DNA from: Chryseobacterium sp. G0201
GTDB lineage: Bacteria; Bacteroidota; Bacteroidia; Flavobacteriales; Weeksellaceae
Length of the DNA: 64,000 nucleotides
Assembly: GCF_003815655.1 (NCBI RefSeq)
Contig: NZ_CP033917.1
Span: 434,001 to 498,000, forward strand
Direction: 5' to 3'
Position numbers and translations under genes: made by a program. The notes under the pieces were generated by a model. That model was not told the origin of the DNA. It made no database searches and saw only the letters and a program-made list of their open reading frames with translations. Below are positions 8,108-17,729 of the stretch, piece after piece (the first letter of the stretch is position 1; every line of letters begins with the position of its first letter).

Positions 8108-9001
8108 CTATATTTGAAATTTTTCCATTACGTTTGAAGGTTTAAACTTTAATTCTGTTCTCATTTTTTCATTACAAAAAGTAAGAGAATCTGTAATTTT
8201 CTTTAACCTTAATGAATTAATAGGAGCTCTTTTCCCTAGCACATCACCTACAATTGCCATCGTTTTTGCAACGAAAAAAGGTATGCTGGTTGGTGATTTT
8301 TTATTTAAAATTTTAGAAATCTTATCTGAAATTTCTTTAAAGCTAGGATTGTTACTATCGCAGACATTATAAATGCCTCCATCATTGTCAATAGCTTTAG
8401 ACGTAATTTCCGCAAAATCTTCTACCCAAAATATACTTTTTTGAGCTTTACCACCAGCAATATTAAAATATTTTCCAGATTTAATAGCATTTATCATATC
8501 ACCTAAATTTCCGGGAGGTTGTGGTCCAGCGATCAAAGATGGTCTTAGAATAAATAATTTTACATTATTTTTTTCACACCAATTCAAAAGAAACTCTTCT
8601 GCTTGTATTTTGCTTTTTGCATAAGGTGTGCTTCCTTCCAAAGGTGATTCTTCATTTATATTTTCTCCAAAATCTTTTCCATAGACAGCAACTGTACTTA
8701 TAAAAATAAAAATTTGAGGAATATTTTTTTCTAAGGCATGACATAGATTTTTTGTCCCTTCACAATTAACATCAAAGAATTTCTTCTCTTCTTCTTGGTT
8801 TTGAGGAACGGAATGTGCTTTACCAGCAGCATGAAAAACTATATCAAACTTTTCTTCAAATAAAGGAATATTTTCCGTAATATCATTCACATAATCTGTA
8901 TTTTGCGTACCAAACGTTTTTACATCAAAAAGTTTTTCCCGAAGTATAGGAATGACATTTTTACCTAAAAACCCATTAGCTCCTGTAAATAATATTTTCA
9001 T
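8108..9001 (-). CDS. NAD-dependent epimerase/reductase (WbjF/WbpK-like)
   Basis: 297 aa extended SDR. Nucleotide-binding GANGFLGKN at the N-terminus, HAAGKAHSVP, ISTVAVYGK, and the catalytic Tyr-Lys pair in TPYAKSKIQAE. It lies 3 bases before the WbpL-like gene and directly after the WbjE-like glycosyltransferase. By that position and family it most likely reduces or epimerises a UDP-4-keto-6-deoxy-HexNAc to UDP-D-FucNAc or UDP-D-QuiNAc, using the product of the PglF/WbpM-like dehydratase; a UDP-hexose 4-epimerase role is the alternative. Confidence 0.82.
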   Translation of the reverse strand: MKILFTGANGFLGKNVIPILREKLFDVKTFGTQNTDYVNDITENIPLFEEKFDIVFHAAGKAHSVPQNQEEEKKFFDVNCEGTKNLCHALEKNIPQIFIFISTVAVYGKDFGENINEESPLEGSTPYAKSKIQAEEFLLNWCEKNNVKLFILRPSLIAGPQPPGNLGDMINAIKSGKYFNIAGGKAQKSIFWVEDFAEITSKAIDNDGGIYNVCDSNNPSFKEISDKISKILNKKSPTSIPFFVAKTMAIVGDVLGKRAPINSLRLKKITDSLTFCNEKMRTELKFKPSNVMEKFQI

Positions 9002-10207
9002 TTAGATAGTTTGATAAAATTTATTTAGAATTATTTGTTCAGAAAATTCTTGTTCTGCTACTTTTCTGGCATTTTCTTTTTTAATTTTTAAATCCAAAAC
9101 AGAGTTTTCATTAAATGAATTAAAAAAACGAAGAAGTTCTTCTTTCTGATTATGCTGAAAAGAATATCCTATGCTTTTTTCTTTTACCAGTAGATCTATT
9201 TCGCTATTTTTCTCTCCTAAATATAAAATAGGTTTTCCTGCAGAAAGAATATTATACGTTTTTGAAGGTACCCCTAAACCGAACATTCCTTCAGCCAGAC
9301 TTATAAAAGCGACATCCGCTTTATTCAGAACAGAAAGTTGTTCTTCCCTTGAATAAGCATCACCGAAATAAACATTCTGCATTTTATTGAGTTCAACATA
9401 TTCTTTCATTTTTTGCTTCACAGCACCTTCGCCTACAAAATAAAAAGCCAATTTATCATTAGTTACCATTTTAATGATCTCTAATAATTCTAAAAGTCCC
9501 TGTACTCTTCCAATATTTCCTGCATATTGAAAAACTACTTTATCTTTTAAAGAAGAATTGTTTTCAAAAACTTCATCTTTAGAAAGTGGACGAATATTTT
9601 CTGTATCTCCCCAGTTTTCTATAATCTCAATCTTTGGATTATTTTTGAATCTTTGGGTCTTATTTTCAATCATTATTTGCATATCTCTTCCCAAAACAAT
9701 TAATCTATCTGCCTTAGAATATGCTTTATCAAAAATGCTCCTTAAAATCTTATATAAAAAAGAACTTTCAGATTTAATTATTCCTGCCGGTATTGTATTT
9801 TCAGGAAAAACATCGTGTACCAGTATAATTAATTCAATTTTTTTCAACCTTTTAAGAATTGAAATTAATAGTATCAATGGTGCAGGATTGGTAACAATAA
9901 AAACTTTCTCGCCTTTCTTTACATTTTTAAAGAGATAAAAGAAAATAGAAAAACTTAAAAATATAAATCTCAAGCTCCTACTTATTAAGCTATCCTTATT
10001 TCCTGTAAATCCTTTAATTCTATGTACAAAAACATTAGAGTTTAATGTAAATGATTCACTTTTATTATTCTTATCATATACAGGATCTCCACAAACAACT
10101 TTCACTGAATACTTATCTGAAAGCTGATTGGCGATCTTGGTAAGAATAAAAGAAGTTGATGTTTCTTCAGGATAAAAAAGTTCGGTTGCGATCCAAAGAT
10201 TCTTCAT
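9002..10207 (-). CDS. GT4-type glycosyltransferase (WbjE/WbuB-like)
   Basis: 401 aa with a GT-B fold. The N-terminal domain begins MKNLWIATELFYPEETSTS, the acceptor-side IxLVHDVFPENT segment is near residue 130, and the C-terminal donor domain has FQYAGNIGRVQGL and GLGVPSKTYNILSAGKPIL in place of the usual EGxP motif. This sequence type accompanies FnlABC and transfers L-FucNAc in E. coli O26 and Pseudomonas O11-type loci. It overlaps the upstream epimerase gene by one base and abuts the next gene. The exact linkage is inferred from neighbours. Confidence 0.85.
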   Translation of the reverse strand: MKNLWIATELFYPEETSTSFILTKIANQLSDKYSVKVVCGDPVYDKNNKSESFTLNSNVFVHRIKGFTGNKDSLISRSLRFIFLSFSIFFYLFKNVKKGEKVFIVTNPAPLILLISILKRLKKIELIILVHDVFPENTIPAGIIKSESSFLYKILRSIFDKAYSKADRLIVLGRDMQIMIENKTQRFKNNPKIEIIENWGDTENIRPLSKDEVFENNSSLKDKVVFQYAGNIGRVQGLLELLEIIKMVTNDKLAFYFVGEGAVKQKMKEYVELNKMQNVYFGDAYSREEQLSVLNKADVAFISLAEGMFGLGVPSKTYNILSAGKPILYLGEKNSEIDLLVKEKSIGYSFQHNQKEELLRFFNSFNENSVLDLKIKKENARKVAEQEFSEQIILNKFYQTI

Positions 10208-11343
10208 TATTTCTTACTCCAGACTACTCTGTTAATATAATCTGTGTAGCTTAAAATGATCCTTACCACTTTTTCAGACACATTCGGCATAGAATAGTCG
10301 GCTACAGGTCTGTAGTTTCTTTCTTTTCCTACTTTTTGCTGCTGAAGTTGTGTCAATCCCTGTAAAATTCTTTCCGGTGACAGTCCTACCATCATGACTG
10401 AAGCTTCTTCCATTGCTTCCGGTCTTTCATGAGCATCTCTGATATTAAGAGCTCTAAAATTTAAAATAGAAGATTCTTCAGAAATAGTTCCAGAATCAGA
10501 TAAAACGGCGTAACTTCTCATTTGAAGAGCGTTATAATCATGGAAACCCAGTGGTTTTAAAAACTGAATTTCCGGTCTCATCTCTATCTGTTTCTTATCA
10601 ATCATATTTCTTGTTCTAGGATGAGTAGAAACGATGATCGGATAACCAAATTTTTCAGCAATAGCATTAAGGCTTTCCATTAAACCATTAAAATTCTTTT
10701 CTGAATTAATATTTTCCTCTCTGTGAGATGAAACAACAAAATATTTTCCTTCTTCTAAATTCAATCTGCTTAAAACATCTGCACTTTCAATCTGAGGTAA
10801 ATAATGATTTAAAACCTCAAACATAGGAGAACCTGTTTTAATGATCCTGTCAGCAGGAAGACCTTCTCTCAATAAATATTCTCTTGCAATATCTGAATAT
10901 GTTAAATTAACATCTGATGTATGGTCTACGATCTTACGATTTGTTTCTTCGGGAACTCTTTGATCAAAACATCTGTTTCCAGCTTCCATGTGGAAAATAG
11001 GAATTTGTCTTTTCTTTGCAGGAATAGCACAAAGACAAGAATTAGTATCTCCTAAAACCAAAAAAGCATCCGGCTGTAATTCTTCAAGAAGCGGATCTAT
11101 TTTAATTAAAATATTTCCTACAGTTTCTGTTGCCGTTTTTCCGGCTGCTTCCAAGAAGTAATCTGGTTTACGAAGACCTAAATCTTCAAAAAATATCTGA
11201 TTAAGCTCGTAATCATAATTTTGTCCTGTATGGACGATAATATGTTCTACAGCTTCAGAAGCATCTAAAGCCGATAATACTCTTGATAATCTAATGATCT
11301 CCGGTCGCGTACCCACGACTGTCATTACTTTTAATTTCTTCAT
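10207..11343 (-). CDS. fnlC: UDP-N-acetylglucosamine 2-epimerase family, FnlC/CapG type
   Basis: 378 aa non-hydrolysing UDP-GlcNAc 2-epimerase family protein. Motifs are VVGTRPEIIRLSRV at the start, HTGQNYDYELNQIFF, LGDTNSC, HMEAGNRCFDQRVPEE with the conserved acidic and His residues, and SDSGTISEESS. With FnlA and FnlB in the same unit it should perform the last step, C2 epimerisation to UDP-L-FucNAc. Its start lies 53 bases inside the upstream polymerase gene in another frame, so the two are translationally coupled. Confidence 0.9.
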   Translation of the reverse strand: MKKLKVMTVVGTRPEIIRLSRVLSALDASEAVEHIIVHTGQNYDYELNQIFFEDLGLRKPDYFLEAAGKTATETVGNILIKIDPLLEELQPDAFLVLGDTNSCLCAIPAKKRQIPIFHMEAGNRCFDQRVPEETNRKIVDHTSDVNLTYSDIAREYLLREGLPADRIIKTGSPMFEVLNHYLPQIESADVLSRLNLEEGKYFVVSSHREENINSEKNFNGLMESLNAIAEKFGYPIIVSTHPRTRNMIDKKQIEMRPEIQFLKPLGFHDYNALQMRSYAVLSDSGTISEESSILNFRALNIRDAHERPEAMEEASVMMVGLSPERILQGLTQLQQQKVGKERNYRPVADYSMPNVSEKVVRIILSYTDYINRVVWSKK

Positions 11344-12538
11344 TTGTTAAATTTATATATCCTAAACCAATTATTGCAGCACCAAAATACCAAAATTCAA
11401 AAGATGCATATGTACATCCTGATGTCTGAACTAAAACAAAATACTGCAAGAAAAAGAAAACTAAAATACCGCTCTCTTTATATTTATAAATATTTTTTAA
11501 AACTTTTATAAAACTCTGTACTACAAATTTAAAATAAAATATAAATAGAATCATACCCAACACACCAGTCGACATCAAAATATCAACAAATAAATTGTGA
11601 GAATACATTCCATCTTCAAAAAGAACACGTCCTCCAAACCATGGATTATTAATAAATATATCAATCCCCTTATCCAGATAATATGATCTTCCTGAAGCAT
11701 TTCTTTCAAAAATTGCAGCATTTATTCTTTTAAAAAAAACAATATTATCTCCTATTCCATTTTTATAAATAGTAAAAAGTGTCCCAGCAAACAAAGTCAA
11801 TATAATACCATAACACAACCAGTATTTTCTTTTATTCTTTAAAATAATAAATAATAAAAGAATTAGAAAAAGAGCTAATACAGGACTTCTCGCCGCTGAA
11901 ACAAATATCGGAATGAAACCTAGTATCATTCCTACTAAATAAATTTTACTTTTTTCTTTTAAAAATACATAACTAAACAAACTCAATAATACTAAACTTA
12001 ATCCATAATAGCCTGTTGTAATATAATAGGCATTAAAAATACCATTTCTATTACCATTCTCTTTTCCTATAAAAAGAAAATTAACTGTTAAAATGACGAA
12101 TAAAAATGAAAAAATAGTTTTATAGAACTTTTTAAAATTAATTTTTGAGTAATCTAAACTCAAAATAGCAACTACAGGCAAAGGGATTACTATCAATATA
12201 AAATAGTAAAGAACATTGCGTAAAGCCGGGAGAACGTTAGCATTAAAAGGGAAATTTTGTAATGTATAAAATACTTTAATTAAATAAAAAGAAAAAAAGA
12301 ATAAAAAAGAAAGAATTACAATTTTCCTTTTCTTTATTATCTCAAAATTTTTTATGATAAAATATATTGATAATATAAAAACAAAACCTCTTAATAAAAG
12401 GTTTGCAGCCAATGATAATTTCTTTAATTCAAAAGGATTAATGTCTGAAAGAATATAACCAAACAAAGTAATAAAAAGAAAATAGGTTTCCTGATTATTA
12501 ACAATTGAGGATTTTAAGCGATTTATTCTTTCCATCAA
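11291..12538 (-). CDS. O-antigen polymerase/ligase family membrane protein (Wzy_C type)
   Basis: 415 aa with about ten to twelve membrane segments. A large periplasmic loop contains NPWFGGRVLFEDGMYSHNLFVDILMSTG, the G-x-x-HN pattern typical of O-antigen polymerase/ligase (Wzy_C) proteins. It sits between fnlB and fnlC and could be the repeat-unit polymerase or a ligase; a second polymerase-like gene lies at 25086-26318. The first residues contain two possible starts; the upstream ATG leaves a 2-base gap to the previous gene. Confidence 0.8.
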   Translation of the reverse strand: MMERINRLKSSIVNNQETYFLFITLFGYILSDINPFELKKLSLAANLLLRGFVFILSIYFIIKNFEIIKKRKIVILSFLFFFSFYLIKVFYTLQNFPFNANVLPALRNVLYYFILIVIPLPVVAILSLDYSKINFKKFYKTIFSFLFVILTVNFLFIGKENGNRNGIFNAYYITTGYYGLSLVLLSLFSYVFLKEKSKIYLVGMILGFIPIFVSAARSPVLALFLILLLFIILKNKRKYWLCYGIILTLFAGTLFTIYKNGIGDNIVFFKRINAAIFERNASGRSYYLDKGIDIFINNPWFGGRVLFEDGMYSHNLFVDILMSTGVLGMILFIFYFKFVVQSFIKVLKNIYKYKESGILVFFFLQYFVLVQTSGCTYASFEFWYFGAAIIGLGYINLTNEEIKSNDSRGYATGDH

Positions 12539-12540
12539 AA

Positions 12541-13659
12541 TTATACTTCCACAAAATAAGTGTCCGAATCCTCAGGATTAAAAGGTTCATTAATCCAAAA
12601 AATTGTGTACAATTCTTCCTCTCCAATATTTTTAATGTTGTGAGTATACCAAATCGGCATGTCTACATAAGCAGGCTCGTTCCCATCCAGATAGAAATCT
12701 AATACTTCATCTGTATCTATTTTTCGTAATTGTATTAATGCTTTCCCTTTAATTACAGCAAATCTTTCTATCTTTCTTGTATGAAAGTGGTTTCCTCTGG
12801 TAATTCCAGGTACCGTTGTTGAGAAAGAACATTGCCCCCCGATTCCGAGTCTGATTACTTCAACGAAAGCTCCCCTAGGATCTGTATGTTGTATAAATTT
12901 TACGGGATAATGATCTTTAATCTCAAAATAGCAACGAAAAGTATTGAAAAGATTTAAGTCAAATTTTGTTTTTAATTCGGGGATCTCTCCGTTATCAAAA
13001 TACAATTTTTTATAATTTTCTAATTTATTGAGAACTTCAGAAACTTTATTAACCGAAGTATGGGGAACTTCATATACATCTTTTGTTTCAGCAATTTGTA
13101 TTTGATCAATAATCTCCTGAACCAATTCTCCTACATAAATAAGCTTCACTTCACCATCATTATCAATCACAGGATTTTCTCCATGTGTAAGTTTATGGCA
13201 AAATGTAGCAACAAAAGAATTATAGTTAGGCTTTCCGAACGGTCCAAAAACATTTGGAATAATCATTCCGGTGAACTTTCCGCCAGATTTTTTTGCCCAA
13301 TCTACAAAAATTTCACGGCCTTCTTTTTTAGATTTTCCGTATAAATTATCTTTTTCTTCTTGTGATGATGATGAGAAAATGATATGAGCTTTAGAATTTG
13401 TTTTCTCCAGAGAAGTCACAAGTTTATTAACCAACTCAATATTATTATTGAAAATAACTTCGGGATCCGGATGACGGTTCATTGCCGCAAGATGCACAAT
13501 TACATCACATTGGCTGACAAATTCGTCCAATCTTTCAGAGTTATCAAAGAAATCTCTTTCAAAATGTATTCTTTCAAATTCTTCAGGTTTTAAACCCAGA
13601 GTATTATATAAATATGAACCGACAAAGCCGTTTTGTCCGGTAATTCCAATTTTTTTCAT
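12541..13659 (-). CDS. fnlB: CapF/FnlB bifunctional epimerase-reductase for UDP-L-FucNAc
   Basis: 372 aa. The N-terminal SDR domain has GITGQNGFVGSYL and Tyr-Lys in LYGKSKKEG. From about residue 255 a cupin domain follows, with DPRGAFVEV, RGNHFHTRKIERF (metal-type histidines) and IWYTHNIKNIGEEELYTIFW. This SDR-plus-cupin fusion is diagnostic of CapF (WbjC/FnlB): the cupin part epimerises C3 and the SDR part reduces C4 of the UDP-keto-sugar made by FnlA. It overlaps the upstream cupin gene by 4 bases. Confidence 0.93.
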   Translation of the reverse strand: MKKIGITGQNGFVGSYLYNTLGLKPEEFERIHFERDFFDNSERLDEFVSQCDVIVHLAAMNRHPDPEVIFNNNIELVNKLVTSLEKTNSKAHIIFSSSSQEEKDNLYGKSKKEGREIFVDWAKKSGGKFTGMIIPNVFGPFGKPNYNSFVATFCHKLTHGENPVIDNDGEVKLIYVGELVQEIIDQIQIAETKDVYEVPHTSVNKVSEVLNKLENYKKLYFDNGEIPELKTKFDLNLFNTFRCYFEIKDHYPVKFIQHTDPRGAFVEVIRLGIGGQCSFSTTVPGITRGNHFHTRKIERFAVIKGKALIQLRKIDTDEVLDFYLDGNEPAYVDMPIWYTHNIKNIGEEELYTIFWINEPFNPEDSDTYFVEV

Positions 13660-14084
13660 GATTTTAAATTTTCAAAATAATCTATAGGAAATCGATAATC
13701 ATCGTTTATCTCTCCTAGTAAATAATCTGCCATCACCAATAATCTTGCCCCTTTTTCTTTAGATTGAATTGCACTTACATATCCCTTAGGAACGTGCAAA
13801 ACATTTAAATTTTCAGAGGAAAGTTTAAAATCTAAGATTTCAGAATTATTTGATGGGGTTTCCCAATTATCTATTTTTATAAGTTTAATTATAAAACTTC
13901 CCTGCAATGCCGAAAACCAGCGTTGCTCTATTTGATGTCCGGTCCAGCCTCTAACAAAATCTACATCAGCATTCTCAATACAGTACATTCTTTTAATTTC
14001 TGATATATTGAAATCATTATTAAAAAAAAGGCTTCCTCTTTCATCAGAATATTTTCCTCCCTCTAAAATTTTAGCCATTTCCAT
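13656..14084 (-). CDS. WxcM/RmlC-like cupin sugar isomerase or epimerase
   Basis: 142 aa single-domain cupin beginning MEMAKILEGGKYSDERGSL. Segments VRGWTGHQIEQRWFSALQGSF and LHVPKGYVSAIQ resemble the two cupin motifs of sugar 3,4-ketoisomerases and RmlC-type epimerases. It lies between fnlA and fnlB, 11 bases after fnlA, overlapping fnlB, so it very likely acts on the UDP-4-keto-6-deoxy-HexNAc intermediate. Its exact reaction cannot be read from sequence. It is not part of the standard three-gene FucNAc pathway. Confidence 0.75.
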   Translation of the reverse strand: MEMAKILEGGKYSDERGSLFFNNDFNISEIKRMYCIENADVDFVRGWTGHQIEQRWFSALQGSFIIKLIKIDNWETPSNNSEILDFKLSSENLNVLHVPKGYVSAIQSKEKGARLLVMADYLLGEINDDYRFPIDYFENLKS

Positions 14085-14095
14085 AGAAATATTTT

Positions 14096-15130
14096 TTAGT
14101 CGGGATATTGCATTACATCTTCACCTAAAACTTCTTTTCTGATCAATGGAAGTTTTAACATTAGATTTTTCATACCCTCAACATCTTGCTGTTGTGTATT
14201 ATGAGAATGATAATCTTCTATTTTTGATATGTCTTGCAGACCTTCAGAAAAATATTGAGCATAATTCAAATCTCTATTATCGGCAGGAATTCTATAGAAA
14301 TCACCCATATCTTCTGCCTTTAACATCTCTTCACGAGTACATAGCGTCTCATATAATTTTTCACCATGTCTTGTTCCAATAACTTTTATCGGATTATCAG
14401 CTTTAAACATTTCTTTCAAAGCCTGAGCTAAGTCACCAATTGTACCTGCCGGGGCTTTATTAACGAATAAATCACCTGGATTTCCGTGCTCAAAAGCAAA
14501 TAAAACTAAATCTACAGCTTCTTCCAATGACATTAAAAAACGAGTCATATTAGGGTCTGTAATGGTAATTTCACCACCTGCCTTAATCTGTTTAATAAAT
14601 AATGGTATAACAGATCCTCTGGAAGCCATTACATTACCATATCTGGTAAGACAAACAACCGTTTCCTCTAAATTTCTTGAAGCGGCAACGGCTACTTTTT
14701 CCATCATTGCTTTGGAAATCCCCATCGCGTTGATAGGATATGCAGCTTTATCTGTGCTTAGACATATTACTTTTTTCACCTTATTTCTTCCAGCTGCATC
14801 AATAACATTCTGTGTACCTTCAACATTAGTTTTTACAGCCTGCATAGGGAAAAATTCGCAAGACGGAACTTGTTTTAAAGCAGCAGCATGAAACACATAA
14901 TCTACTCCTCTCATCGCCGGCTCTACACTATTATAATCTCTTACATCTCCGATATAGAATTTCAGTTTATCACTTTTAAACTGATTTCTCATATCATCTT
15001 GTTTTTTTTCATCACGAGAAAAAATACGAATCTCTTTAAAATGATCTGTATCTATAAATTTTCTCAAAACAGCAGTTCCGAATGAACCTGTACCTCCTGT
15101 TATAAGTAGTGTTTTATTTTTAATTTGCAT
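14096..15130 (-). CDS. fnlA: UDP-GlcNAc 4,6-dehydratase, 5-inverting (FnlA/CapE)
   Basis: 344 aa SDR with TGGTGSFG at 11-18 and the dehydratase triad S125-T126-D127-K128 together with M136 and K140 (AMGISK). A Met in place of the usual SDR Tyr is typical of UDP-GlcNAc 4,6-dehydratases. The short soluble form, together with fnlB and fnlC nearby, points to CapE/FnlA, which starts UDP-L-FucNAc synthesis. First gene of the FucNAc module, 14 bases after asnB. Confidence 0.93.
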   Translation of the reverse strand: MQIKNKTLLITGGTGSFGTAVLRKFIDTDHFKEIRIFSRDEKKQDDMRNQFKSDKLKFYIGDVRDYNSVEPAMRGVDYVFHAAALKQVPSCEFFPMQAVKTNVEGTQNVIDAAGRNKVKKVICLSTDKAAYPINAMGISKAMMEKVAVAASRNLEETVVCLTRYGNVMASRGSVIPLFIKQIKAGGEITITDPNMTRFLMSLEEAVDLVLFAFEHGNPGDLFVNKAPAGTIGDLAQALKEMFKADNPIKVIGTRHGEKLYETLCTREEMLKAEDMGDFYRIPADNRDLNYAQYFSEGLQDISKIEDYHSHNTQQQDVEGMKNLMLKLPLIRKEVLGEDVMQYPD

Positions 15131-15144
15131 ATGCGTTTTTATTT

Positions 15145-16959
15145 TTATTTTTCTAATTTCATATTATAAAGTTTTTCCCAGATGGCTATATTGTAAAGCC
15201 TCCATTCTAAATCTCTATCTGCTATAAAATTAAATTTCTTTTTTGATATTTCCTGTATGATTTTAGAGTTATTGATAGTTTCATATATCTTTTCAGATCT
15301 TGGCCACCAAGAATCTACCGGAGCATTAAATCCTATTTTTTGCTTGTTGTAGGTAATTTCGTCTGGTAAGAACTTCTCTAAATTCCGTCTTAGTAAATAT
15401 TTAGACCAGCCTTTTCTTATTTTATAATGATTATTTATCGAAAGACAGGTCTCAACAAAATTATAATCCAAATAAGGAAGTCTAGATTCTACAGAATAGC
15501 TCATTGAGTTTTTGTCTTCCCATTTTAAAAGTTCCGGTAACTGACACCAGAAAATTTCATTTTTCTGAAGTTCAAATATCTTTTTATATGATTTTGTTAA
15601 TTTTTTTGTGTTTGAAAAATCAATTGCGTTGAGATATTTATTTTTCAGTATTTTACCTCTTTTTCTAAGCCAGAATTTTCTGACAAAAAAGTTAGAAAAA
15701 TAATAATATACTTTAATACCTTCGAATATAGAAATATTATAATGGTTTTTGATATTACTCAAAAATTTTATATTGCTAAAAAAATCATGATTTCTAAGAT
15801 ACGCAGCAGTATATCTGTTATATCCCAATAAAATCTCATCTGCTCCCTGCCCGTCCAGCAATACTTTAATTCCTAATTTATGAGTTTCTTTCATTAGAAA
15901 CTTCTGCATGTATATTGCAATACCTCCAAAAGGTTCTTCATGTTTAAAAATGACCTCCTCAAAAGTATCTTTAAACTCATCTTGCTTAGGTGTAATTATG
16001 TCATGTTTGATCCCTAATGTTCTTGTGGTAAGTGACGCTAATTCACTTTCATCAATTTTTTTATCAACAGAGCCTACAGTAATTGCTGTGAATTTATCTA
16101 CTTCATTCGACTCTGATAGAATTTTTGAGGCTATTGACACAACATATGAACTATCAATCCCACCGCTTAATGCTGAACCAATTTTTACATCTGAACGGAG
16201 TCTTAGTTTTATTGAGGTTTCAAATTCTTTTTCAAAAAGCTCAATTGATTTTTCAAGACTTAATTTATTGATCTCACTTTTAAAATGAATATCGTAATAC
16301 CTGTAAATATTATACTCATCTGTACTTAAATCATAAACAAGATTGTGTGCTCCTGACAGCTTTACTATATTTTGAAAGAAGGTATCATTTGTCTGATCTG
16401 AAATATTAACAATCAAGTATTCCAACAGCACTTGAAGATTTACTTTTTCAACTTTTTCTATTTCTAAAATAGGTTTTATTTCAGAAGCAAAAACAAATTT
16501 ATCTTTGTCTGAGTAATAGTAAAAAGGTTTTACTCCGAAACGGTCTCTCGAACAAAAGAGTATATTTTTTTTAGAATCAAAAATTGCAAAAGACCACATT
16601 CCGTTGAATCTTTTAACACATTCTTCACCCCAAAAATCGTAAGAAGCAAGTAAAACTTCAGTATCAGAAGTAGTTTTAAAAGAATAACCGTTTTGTTTGA
16701 GTTCTTCTTTTATTTCGAGATAATTATATATAGCTCCATTAAAAACCAGTACATGTCTATCTTCTAAAAAAAATGGTTGGTTTGCAGACTCACTGATATC
16801 AATGATTGATAATCTTCTATGTCCAAGTCCTAAATTTTGATTTATGAAGAATCCTTCTGCATCCGGACCTCTGTGTGACATTTTATCTGTCATCTTTTTC
16901 AAAGTCCTTTCTTCTACCGAGTTTTTATTTTTATAGATTATACCAGCAATGCCACACAT
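15145..16959 (-). CDS. asnB: AsnB-type glutamine-dependent amidotransferase (WbpS-like)
   Basis: 604 aa, close to the length of glutamine-hydrolysing asparagine synthetase. The N-terminal class II glutaminase has nucleophile C2 (MCGIAG), RGPDAEGFF and FNGAIYNY. The ATP-pyrophosphatase domain has LSGGIDSSYV near residue 265 and LLDGQGADEILLGY. In polysaccharide loci such proteins amidate the carboxyl of uronic acids (WbpS is the Pseudomonas example). Here it follows HisF with a one-base start/stop overlap, and a UDP-HexNAc 6-dehydrogenase in the locus could supply the uronic acid. True asparagine synthesis cannot be excluded by sequence alone. Confidence 0.85.
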   Translation of the reverse strand: MCGIAGIIYKNKNSVEERTLKKMTDKMSHRGPDAEGFFINQNLGLGHRRLSIIDISESANQPFFLEDRHVLVFNGAIYNYLEIKEELKQNGYSFKTTSDTEVLLASYDFWGEECVKRFNGMWSFAIFDSKKNILFCSRDRFGVKPFYYYSDKDKFVFASEIKPILEIEKVEKVNLQVLLEYLIVNISDQTNDTFFQNIVKLSGAHNLVYDLSTDEYNIYRYYDIHFKSEINKLSLEKSIELFEKEFETSIKLRLRSDVKIGSALSGGIDSSYVVSIASKILSESNEVDKFTAITVGSVDKKIDESELASLTTRTLGIKHDIITPKQDEFKDTFEEVIFKHEEPFGGIAIYMQKFLMKETHKLGIKVLLDGQGADEILLGYNRYTAAYLRNHDFFSNIKFLSNIKNHYNISIFEGIKVYYYFSNFFVRKFWLRKRGKILKNKYLNAIDFSNTKKLTKSYKKIFELQKNEIFWCQLPELLKWEDKNSMSYSVESRLPYLDYNFVETCLSINNHYKIRKGWSKYLLRRNLEKFLPDEITYNKQKIGFNAPVDSWWPRSEKIYETINNSKIIQEISKKKFNFIADRDLEWRLYNIAIWEKLYNMKLEK

Positions 16960-17729
16960 TAAAAATATTTTTTGATCAGAGTTTCTTTATCTGTAAAATT
17001 AGGGTAACTAATTAAAACAGCTTTCAGTTTTCCTTTATAAACGAATAAACTTCCCGCCGCAGCACCAATAATCCCAAATTTATTTATAAGTTCTCCTATA
17101 TCTTCCATTTTACCAGCTCCGCCAATTGCGGTAAGCGGTAAAGTTGTTTCTTTTCTGGCCGCTTCCACTAGCTTCATATCGTAGCCTTTCATTTCTCCGT
17201 CTTTATCGATGGAATTGATGACAATTTCTCCGGCTCCCAAATCTTCGAATTTTTTTATTAGATCGAATGGTGATTTTCCGGTTGCTTTTTTACCATTATG
17301 AGTATAAACTTCGTAGCCACCAAACAGTTTCTTCTTAACATCTAAAACGACAACAATACTTTGGCTTCCAACTTTCTCGGATATTTCTTTAATAAGTTCA
17401 GGATTGTTGATCGCTCCTGCACTGAATGCGATTTTTTCTACTCCTAATGAAAAAATTCTTTGAGCCTGTTCTACTGTAGTTACCCCGCCTCCATAACATA
17501 GAGGCATTCTGCATTCTTCAGCCCAATTTTCGATTAATTTAAAATCAGGACCTCTTCCTTCAACAGTGGCATCAATATCCAGAATAATGAGTTCATCAAC
17601 TTCCTTTTCATTAAAAATTCTTACGGCATTCATCGGATCTCCCAGATATCTGGGGTTTTTAAAATGTTCAGTTTTCACTAAACCTCTATCATGAACCAAA
17701 AGGCATGGTATAATTCTGGGTCTTAACAT
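16959..17729 (-). CDS. wbuZ: HisF-like subunit of a sugar amidotransferase (WbuZ type)
   Basis: 256 aa (beta/alpha)8 barrel of the HisF family. HisF uses two catalytic Asp residues, D11 and D130; here residue 11 is Leu (IPCLLVHD) while D130 is kept (VVVLDVKKK). Loss of D11 argues against histidine biosynthesis and fits the WbuZ/HisF2 group, which passes ammonia from the HisH-like glutaminase to the WbuX-type ligase. It overlaps hisH by 7 bases and shares a base with asnB. Confidence 0.88.
   Translation of the reverse strand: MLRPRIIPCLLVHDRGLVKTEHFKNPRYLGDPMNAVRIFNEKEVDELIILDIDATVEGRGPDFKLIENWAEECRMPLCYGGGVTTVEQAQRIFSLGVEKIAFSAGAINNPELIKEISEKVGSQSIVVVLDVKKKLFGGYEVYTHNGKKATGKSPFDLIKKFEDLGAGEIVINSIDKDGEMKGYDMKLVEAARKETTLPLTAIGGAGKMEDIGELINKFGIIGAAAGSLFVYKGKLKAVLISYPNFTDKETLIKKYF

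Noticed and set aside
8108..9001. Galactose-type UDP-glucose 4-epimerase GalE
   Set aside because: Its neighbours and its length suggest the WbjF/WbpK type; kept as an alternative only.
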